Translations under genes and position numbers: made by a program
Part shown: piece by piece, positions 6,632 to 10,019 of the stretch
Position numbering within the stretch: position 1 is the first letter of the stretch
Layout: each line of letters starts with the position of its first letter
The notes under the pieces: generated by a model
The model's database searches: none
What the model was told of the DNA's origin: nothing
What the model saw: the letters and a program-made list of their open reading frames with translations, nothing else
Source: Anaerolineales bacterium
Lineage (GTDB): Bacteria > Chloroflexota > Anaerolineae > Anaerolineales > Villigracilaceae
Direction: 5' to 3'
DNA: 10,019 bases
Assembly (NCBI GenBank): GCA_016789485.1
Contig: JAEURE010000073.1
Span: 1-10,019 of the forward strand

Positions 6632-7135
6632 TTACCTTTTGCCAGCTGCTTCAACGGCTTTTGAGATCAGCTCATTGATTCCCGTTCCGCGATTCGCAGT
6701 GGTGGAAACTATCGGAATCTCACCCAACAAACGCGAAAGATTTTCGAGATTGATCTTTGCCCCATCTTTATGCAAAGCATCGGTCATGTTCAAAGCCAGA
6801 ACCACAGGTACATCCAATTCCAAAATTTGAACGGTTAAATACAAATTTCTTTCAAGGTTGGTTGCGTCTACCACATTGATGACAACATCGGGGTGCTGTT
6901 CGATAATGTAGTCACGCGCAACGATCTCTTCGGGAGAATATGCGGTCAGACTGTACGTACCAGGCAGGTCAACAACATTGATATTCAAATCCCCAAACTT
7001 AATTTCGCCTTCCTTTTTTTCAACCGTTTTACCAGGCCAGTTACCCGTGTGTTGATGCAAACCTGTCAACGCATTGAAGATGGTTGTCTTGCCTGCATTT
7101 GGGTTGCCCGCCAAAGCGATAGTGAAATCAGCCAT
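6632..7135 (-). CDS. feoB: FeoB small GTPase domain protein (G domain encoded as a separate gene)
   Basis: A 167-residue stand-alone GTPase matching the N-terminal domain of FeoB. All motifs are visible: G1 GNPNAGKT (10-17), G2 threonine in WPGKTVEK (T37), G3 DLPG (56-59) followed by TYSLTAYSPEE, G4 NMTD (116-119) and a G5-like STTA (144-147). Family knowledge says GTP binding and hydrolysis by this domain gates or powers Fe(II) uptake through the membrane part. The protein ends after KAVEAAGKR, where ordinary FeoB continues into the helical GDI domain; that continuation is the next gene in another frame. The ATG at 7135 overlaps the feoA stop by eight bases, suggesting coupled translation. 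No degeneration is visible, so the split looks functional, although a single-base sequencing error at the AAAA run (6635-6638) could create the same picture. Confidence 0.93.
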   Translation of the reverse strand: MADFTIALAGNPNAGKTTIFNALTGLHQHTGNWPGKTVEKKEGEIKFGDLNINVVDLPGTYSLTAYSPEEIVARDYIIEQHPDVVINVVDATNLERNLYLTVQILELDVPVVLALNMTDALHKDGAKINLENLSRLLGEIPIVSTTANRGTGINELISKAVEAAGKR

Positions 7136-7385
7136 TTGCGCCCTCGTGCAAAACTACATCGATCTGCGCAGCTTCCTCTTTTCGCAAAGCAAGGTGATAG
7201 CCTTTGATGAAATATTCCACAGGATCACCCATCGGCGCGTGACGTTCGATCAGGATCGTCTCCCCTTTGATAATCCCCATTTCAATAAAACGCCTGCGCA
7301 GCGCGCTCGCCCCGTTGATTCGAGTAATGGTCGCGCGCTGACCAGGTTGAAGTAAATGAAGTTTAGTTGAATCAGGCATGAACAT
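7128..7385 (-). CDS. feoA: FeoA, ferrous iron transport accessory protein
   Basis: An 85-residue SH3-like protein of the normal FeoA length. The segment LHLLQPGQRATITRINGASALRRRFIEMGIIKGETILIE is the typical opening, with the RRRFIEMGI helix and a PMGDPVEYFIKGYHLALRKEEA core as in other FeoA proteins. FeoA is a small cytoplasmic partner of FeoB needed for efficient Fe(II) uptake; the same fold occurs at the C-terminus of DtxR-type regulators. Two starts are possible, ATG at 7385 and ATG at 7379 (83 residues). GAGGAA lies only about two to three bases before the first and about eight before the second, so 7379 may be the true start. The gene begins six bases after the regulator's stop, and its own stop overlaps the G-domain gene by eight bases, which marks a single operon. 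Confidence 0.93.
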   Translation of the reverse strand: MFMPDSTKLHLLQPGQRATITRINGASALRRRFIEMGIIKGETILIERHAPMGDPVEYFIKGYHLALRKEEAAQIDVVLHEGANG

Positions 7386-7391
7386 GGTTCC

Positions 7392-8060
7392 TCAGTTCTT
7401 TATTTTTTTGACGAGCACAAACTCTGCCATGGAAAGTCCCAGCGCGACATCTTTCCCGCCAACATGCAATGTCAAAGGGCCTTGCATTGGCGCGACCTCG
7501 ATCACTGTCACCTCACGCCCTGGCAGAATGTTTTTTTCCTGCAAATATTTGAGCACATCCGTCGCGGTGGCATTTACAGCCAGCACCTGGGCTGTTTGCC
7601 CAAGTTTTGCTTCGCTTAATGGCATTGCATCCAAAGGCTTAAACGAACCATCCGCTGCGGGAATGGGATTCCCACGCGGGCAAGTCTGCGGGTTGCCAAG
7701 AAACCCAGCCAGTGCTTCGGTCACTTCAGGCGCAGTGGCATGTTCCAGCGAACAGGCAAATTCATAAACCTGCGACCAATCGATCTTCAAATGATCGTAC
7801 AAAAAGCATTCCCACAAGCGCTGTCGGCGCAGCACATTGCAAGCCACCTCGCGCCCTTTTTTTGTCAGGTGTACTCCCTTGTATGGAGTGTGTGAAACCA
7901 ACCCCTGCTCACCCAGCCGCCGCACCATTTCGCTCACCGAAACGGGCGTCACGTTCAAACGCTCCGCGAGACGGGCAGTAGCGATCACATCCTGGCCGCC
8001 GAGTTCCGCCATTGCTTTTAGATACATTTCCGTGCTTTCACTAAGGTGCATGATTGTCAT
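7392..8060 (-). CDS. DtxR/MntR-family metal-dependent regulator, first gene of the feo operon
   Basis: A 222-residue repressor-type protein with the standard three domains: winged helix (about 5-70, with LAERLNVTPVSVSEMVRRL as the helix-turn-helix), dimerisation and metal-binding domain (71-140), and an SH3/FeoA-like tail (about 150-220). Aligned by eye to DtxR, the primary metal ligands are kept: M12 (M10 in DtxR), C103 (C102), E106 (E105) and H107 (H106). Two ancillary ligands are lost: Q80 in place of H79 and Y99 in place of H98, with E84 (E83) kept. The family represses metal uptake genes when Fe(II) or Mn(II) is bound, so autogenous control of the feo operon is likely. ATG at 8060 is supported by AGAAGG eight bases upstream. 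The TCPRGNPIP motif (126-134) is typical of the family. Confidence 0.93.
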   Translation of the reverse strand: MTIMHLSESTEMYLKAMAELGGQDVIATARLAERLNVTPVSVSEMVRRLGEQGLVSHTPYKGVHLTKKGREVACNVLRRQRLWECFLYDHLKIDWSQVYEFACSLEHATAPEVTEALAGFLGNPQTCPRGNPIPAADGSFKPLDAMPLSEAKLGQTAQVLAVNATATDVLKYLQEKNILPGREVTVIEVAPMQGPLTLHVGGKDVALGLSMAEFVLVKKIKN

Positions 8061-8078
8061 AAGGCGAACCTTCTAAAA

Positions 8079-8098
8079 AATGTTATGGCTGACCTTAT
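8079..8098 (-). promoter_or_regulatory. Possible DtxR/IdeR-like operator upstream of the feo operon
   Basis: On the minus strand TAAGGTCAGCCATAACAT (8097-8080) resembles the DtxR/IdeR consensus TTAGGTTAGGCTAACCTAA, better in the left half (TAAGGTCAGCC) than in the right. It overlaps a weak -10-like AATAAT/TAATAA at 8102-8095, a position suited to repression. No good -35 was found. The match is partial. Confidence 0.35.
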
Positions 8099-8135
8099 TA
8101 TTCCAGACCGTCCCGCTTTTCGACATGGATGGATG

Positions 8136-8152
8136 TCACAAGCTTATTGTGA
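8136..8152. repeat. Short inverted repeat TCACAA-N5-TTGTGA upstream of the feo operon
   Basis: TCACAAGCTTATTGTGA has six-base perfect arms around a five-base centre and lies 76-92 bases before the regulator's ATG. The dyad size fits a dimeric regulator's binding site. The same hexamers occur in the arms of the 2029-2080 repeat. No factor can be named. Confidence 0.4.
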
Positions 8153-8197
8153 AAAAAGTTACATCGCCTCTCCCCGCCTTGATACTTGATTCTGTAT

Positions 8198-8231
8198 AAA
8201 AAAACAGAGTCCACTCTGAGAGTAGACTCTG
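8198..8231 (-). terminator. Intrinsic terminator of the upstream DtxR-like gene
   Basis: Read on the minus strand, CAGAGTCTACTC and GAGTGGACTCTG form a 12-position stem with one mismatch around a three-base loop (8231-8205), followed by seven T's (8204-8198). It begins 20 bases after the stop of the 8252-8950 gene and precedes the feo operon, so the two regulator genes are probably transcribed separately. Confidence 0.85.
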
Positions 8232-8251
8232 CAAATTTTGGGCAACCAACT

Positions 8252-8950
8252 TTATGGTCGTTTAAGAGGCGGGAGTTTGTTTCCACTCCCTTTCTTAGTC
8301 ACTTCCACCCAAATGGATTGCGAAAGTTCATATCCGATAATATGATCATGCGGTTTCATCTGCAAGCGCAGCGGACCTTGAAACGGCGCACAACTCAACA
8401 GGTGAAACGGAGTACCGGGCACAAGACCCAGATCCGCAATGTAACGCAATTTGTCAGGGTTGTGTGTGCGCACGCGGCTGACAATACAATCCGACTCGGA
8501 TGGAACATTCACGAGCGGCTCGTCCTTCACGACAGGCATTACGCCGTCTTTGGAGGGAATCGGCTCGCCGTGCGGGCAGCGTGTTGGGCGTCCTGCCAAC
8601 TCAAAGACACGATCCTCGATCTCATCATTGATTCCCTTCTCAAACACATCGGACAATTCATGCGCGGCAGCCCAGTCATAGCCCATCACCTTCACCAGAA
8701 AAACTTCCGTGAGACGGTGACGGCGCAGCGAGGGCATGGCAATCTTTTCTCCTGCGGGCGTGAGGCGCACGCCGCGATACGGTTCATGTACCAAATAACC
8801 ACCTTTGTTCAAACGCTTCACCATCGTCGAGATCGCCTGCGCCGACGATTCGATCTGCGAACTTAAAAGCGAAAGGGGAACCTGTTCATGATCCTGTTGC
8901 AGGCGGTAAATCTCTGCGGCATATCGTTGCATTGCTAGGCTTGTAGACAT
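8252..8950 (-). CDS. Second DtxR-family regulator, with a degenerate primary metal site
   Basis: A 232-residue paralogue of the operon regulator, with a winged helix (about 5-66), dimer/metal domain (67-135, ending RCPHGEPIP) and SH3/FeoA-like tail (about 145-218). By eye alignment to DtxR the ancillary ligands H78 (H79), E82 (E83) and H97 (H98) are kept. The primary site is altered: R9 for M10, D101 for C102 and K105 for H106, with E104 (E105) kept. It may therefore bind a different metal, bind more weakly, or act without metal. The ATG at 8950 is preferred: an in-frame GTG at 8980 has no ribosome binding site, while a weak GGAG lies 13 bases before 8950. The gene has its own terminator and lies upstream of the feo operon on the same strand, so control of iron genes is likely but not shown. 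Confidence 0.9.
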   Translation of the reverse strand: MSTSLAMQRYAAEIYRLQQDHEQVPLSLLSSQIESSAQAISTMVKRLNKGGYLVHEPYRGVRLTPAGEKIAMPSLRRHRLTEVFLVKVMGYDWAAAHELSDVFEKGINDEIEDRVFELAGRPTRCPHGEPIPSKDGVMPVVKDEPLVNVPSESDCIVSRVRTHNPDKLRYIADLGLVPGTPFHLLSCAPFQGPLRLQMKPHDHIIGYELSQSIWVEVTKKGSGNKLPPLKRP

Positions 8951-8980
8951 GTAATAATTCAAACTCCGAGGCACAACCAC

Positions 8981-8999
8981 TAAGGTTGAAGTAATATAG
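8981..8999. promoter_or_regulatory. TAAGGT-type half site in the leader of the second DtxR-like gene
   Basis: The plus strand carries TAAGGTTGAAGT at 8981-8992, similar to the left half of the DtxR/IdeR consensus and sharing TAAGGT with the site before the feo operon. The second half of a dyad is not clear. It lies 31-42 bases upstream of the ATG at 8950, so it could be an autoregulatory site. Confidence 0.25.
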
Positions 9000-9040
9000 C
9001 TAAATTTTATGAAGAATATCTAGTTTATTGGAATTTCGAA

Positions 9041-9046
9041 ATTATA
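9041..9046 (-). promoter_or_regulatory. Possible -10 box of the second DtxR-like gene
   Basis: On the minus strand TATAAT occurs at 9046-9041, which would start transcription near 9034 and give a leader of about 84 bases. No convincing -35 lies 17 bases upstream (GCGTTT). The rest of the 8951-9185 intergenic stretch is AT-rich, and apart from this box, the TAAGGT site and the rarA promoter I see nothing in it. Confidence 0.35.
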
Positions 9047-9170
9047 CTACACGCGCGTTCAGGAAACGCAAACCCCGCACCTTTGCAAAAAAAATCCATA
9101 TTGCTTCGTACGTGCAGCCTGTATATAAAAAAGTTAAACCCATTGAGCCGCACTTTCCGAAGATAGAGTT

Positions 9171-9179
9171 TGCTATAAT
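9171..9179 (+). promoter_or_regulatory. Extended -10 promoter of rarA (leaderless)
   Basis: TGCTATAAT at 9171-9179 is a perfect extended -10 element (TGn-TATAAT), which can work without a good -35. Only six bases separate it from the ATG at 9186, so transcription would start at or beside the start codon, and no Shine-Dalgarno sequence is present. Confidence 0.6.
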
Positions 9180-9185
9180 CACTGC

Positions 9186-10019
9186 ATGTCCAACGATCTT
9201 TTTGACCATGCCATGAATGAACGTCTGAAGACAGAAGCGCCGCTCGCCGCACGGATGCGTCCGCGCACTCTTGAAGAATACATCGGACAGGAACATATCA
9301 TCGGCGAAGGAAAACTTCTGCGCCGCGCCATCGAAGCCGATAAGCTTTTTTCATCCATCATTTTGTGGGGACCTCCAGGCACAGGCAAAACCACACTCGC
9401 GCAGGTCATTGCCAACACCACCAAGAGTCACTTCACCACCATCTCTGCCATCCTGGCAGGCAAAGCAGATTTGCGCATTGTTATTGACGAGTCTCTCGAA
9501 CGCAGGCGCCTGCACAACATCCGTACCATACTCTTTGTGGACGAAGTCCATCGTTGGAATAAAGCCCAGCAGGACGCGCTTCTCCCACACGTTGAGAACG
9601 GCACCTTCACCCTTATCGGCGCAACGACAGAAAATCCATACTTTGAAGTCATCAAGGCGCTCATCTCACGCTCACGTGTTTTTCAATTGCGTAATTTAAA
9701 TCAATTCGAAACTGGAATACTCCTTGATCGCGCACTCTCTGACAAAGAACGCGGGTATGGGAACAAGCAAATCAAGTTCGATGAAGACGCCCGCACACAC
9801 CTGATCGAAGTAGCTTCCGGCGATGCACGCAACGCTCTCAACGCACTAGAATTAGCTGTGGAATCCACTGCGCCGGATAAAGATGGAATCATCCACGTCA
9901 CATTGGATGTGGCACAAGAATCCATTCAACGCCGCGCTGTGCTGTACGACAAAGACGGCGACGCCCATTACGACACGATTTCCGCCTTCATTAAATCTGT
10001 CCGCGGCTCAGACCCCGAC
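9186..10019 (+). CDS. rarA: Replication-associated recombination protein A, AAA+ ATPase (3' truncated by window edge)
   Basis: The first 278 codons of the RarA/MgsA (WRNIP1/Mgs1) family, which usually has about 430-450 residues. These are tetrameric AAA+ ATPases that act at stalled replication forks. The N-terminus [20 protein letters not shown] (18-37) is typical. Walker A is GPPGTGKTT (62-70), Walker B is [19 protein letters not shown] (115-133, D119 and E120), sensor 1 is GATTENP (145-151), and SRSRVF (161-166) carries the arginine-finger region. The lid includes [13 protein letters not shown], and the conserved stretch [20 protein letters not shown] leads into the C-terminal domain cut by the window edge. 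The frame stays open to base 10019. The ATG at 9186 is chosen because it follows the extended -10 box and starts the known conserved N-terminus. The family is also known as mgsA. It is divergent from the DtxR-like gene, with no functional link seen. Confidence 0.96.
   Translation, partial: MSNDLFDHAMNERLKTEAPLAARMRPRTLEEYIGQEHIIGEGKLLRRAIEADKLFSSIILWGPPGTGKTTLAQVIANTTKSHFTTISAILAGKADLRIVIDESLERRRLHNIRTILFVDEVHRWNKAQQDALLPHVENGTFTLIGATTENPYFEVIKALISRSRVFQLRNLNQFETGILLDRALSDKERGYGNKQIKFDEDARTHLIEVASGDARNALNALELAVESTAPDKDGIIHVTLDVAQESIQRRAVLYDKDGDAHYDTISAFIKSVRGSDPD

Noticed and set aside
6635..6638. A feoB pseudogene caused by a frameshift
   Set aside because: Both halves are intact with start, ribosome binding site and full motifs, and the break is exactly at a domain border. 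A one-base sequencing error remains possible and is noted in the findings.
8186..8866. A 226-codon open frame on the plus strand across the second DtxR-like gene
   Set aside because: It is antisense to a clearly conserved regulator, begins inside the terminator hairpin, has no ribosome binding site and reads as His/Arg-rich low-quality protein.
8951..8980. GTG start giving ten extra residues to the second DtxR-like protein
   Set aside because: No ribosome binding site precedes it, and the family fold begins near the ATG at 8950.
9028..9296. Short frames on both strands between the second DtxR-like gene and rarA
   Set aside because: They are AT-rich noise or overlap rarA in other frames, and they cross the rarA promoter.
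1..10019. CRISPR arrays, tRNA or rRNA genes, insertion sequences, prophage genes
   Set aside because: No regularly spaced repeats, no clover-leaf or conserved rRNA stretches, and no transposase, integrase or phage protein was seen on either strand.

Overview
The window looks like a chromosomal segment of an anaerobic or facultative bacterium. My best guess is Chloroflexota, class Anaerolineae. This is an inference from the overall gene style (FeoA, a split FeoB with a FeoC-like partner, DtxR-type regulators with an SH3-like tail, a lipid or sugar type GT4 enzyme, moderate GC). No rRNA or other taxonomic marker is present. There is no sign of phage, insertion sequence, CRISPR array, tRNA or rRNA.

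Layout. Positions 1-848 (+) hold the C-terminal end of an ABC-2 type membrane permease followed 17 bp later by a hotdog-fold acyl-CoA thioesterase. Positions 835-2010 (-) hold a GT4-type glycosyltransferase whose 3' end overlaps the thioesterase by 14 bp. Between 2010 and 2111 lies a compact divergent promoter region built around a perfect 17-bp inverted repeat. Positions 2111-4603 (+) hold a two-gene unit: an unrecognised three-helix membrane protein, then a membrane-anchored beta-propeller protein with Ca-binding loops, a second membrane helix, a SHOCT-like helical segment and a C-terminal four-Cys zinc ribbon. A bidirectional terminator at 4629-4663 separates this unit from the convergent iron operon.

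Positions 4686-8060 (-) form a tightly packed ferrous-iron uptake operon, read in the order dtxR-like regulator, feoA, feoB G domain, feoB membrane domain, feoC-like. FeoB is encoded as two proteins, cut exactly between the GTPase and the rest. Upstream, with its own terminator (8198-8231), is a second DtxR-family gene (8252-8950, -). The two DtxR paralogues have complementary metal-site defects when aligned by eye to the classical DtxR ligands: the operon copy keeps the primary site and lacks the ancillary one, and the upstream copy does the reverse.

Positions 9186-10019 (+) hold the first 278 codons of rarA/mgsA, a replication-associated AAA+ ATPase running off the window. It has an extended -10 box (TGCTATAAT) six bases before its ATG, so its message is probably leaderless. 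The glycosyltransferase has the same arrangement.

The coherent biology is iron import: FeoA, FeoB-G, FeoB-membrane and FeoC form the transporter, and one or both DtxR-like proteins probably sense metal and control it. The 2111-4603 module is the least explained part of the window. No gene-free stretch exceeds 300 bases; the longest is 8951-9185.
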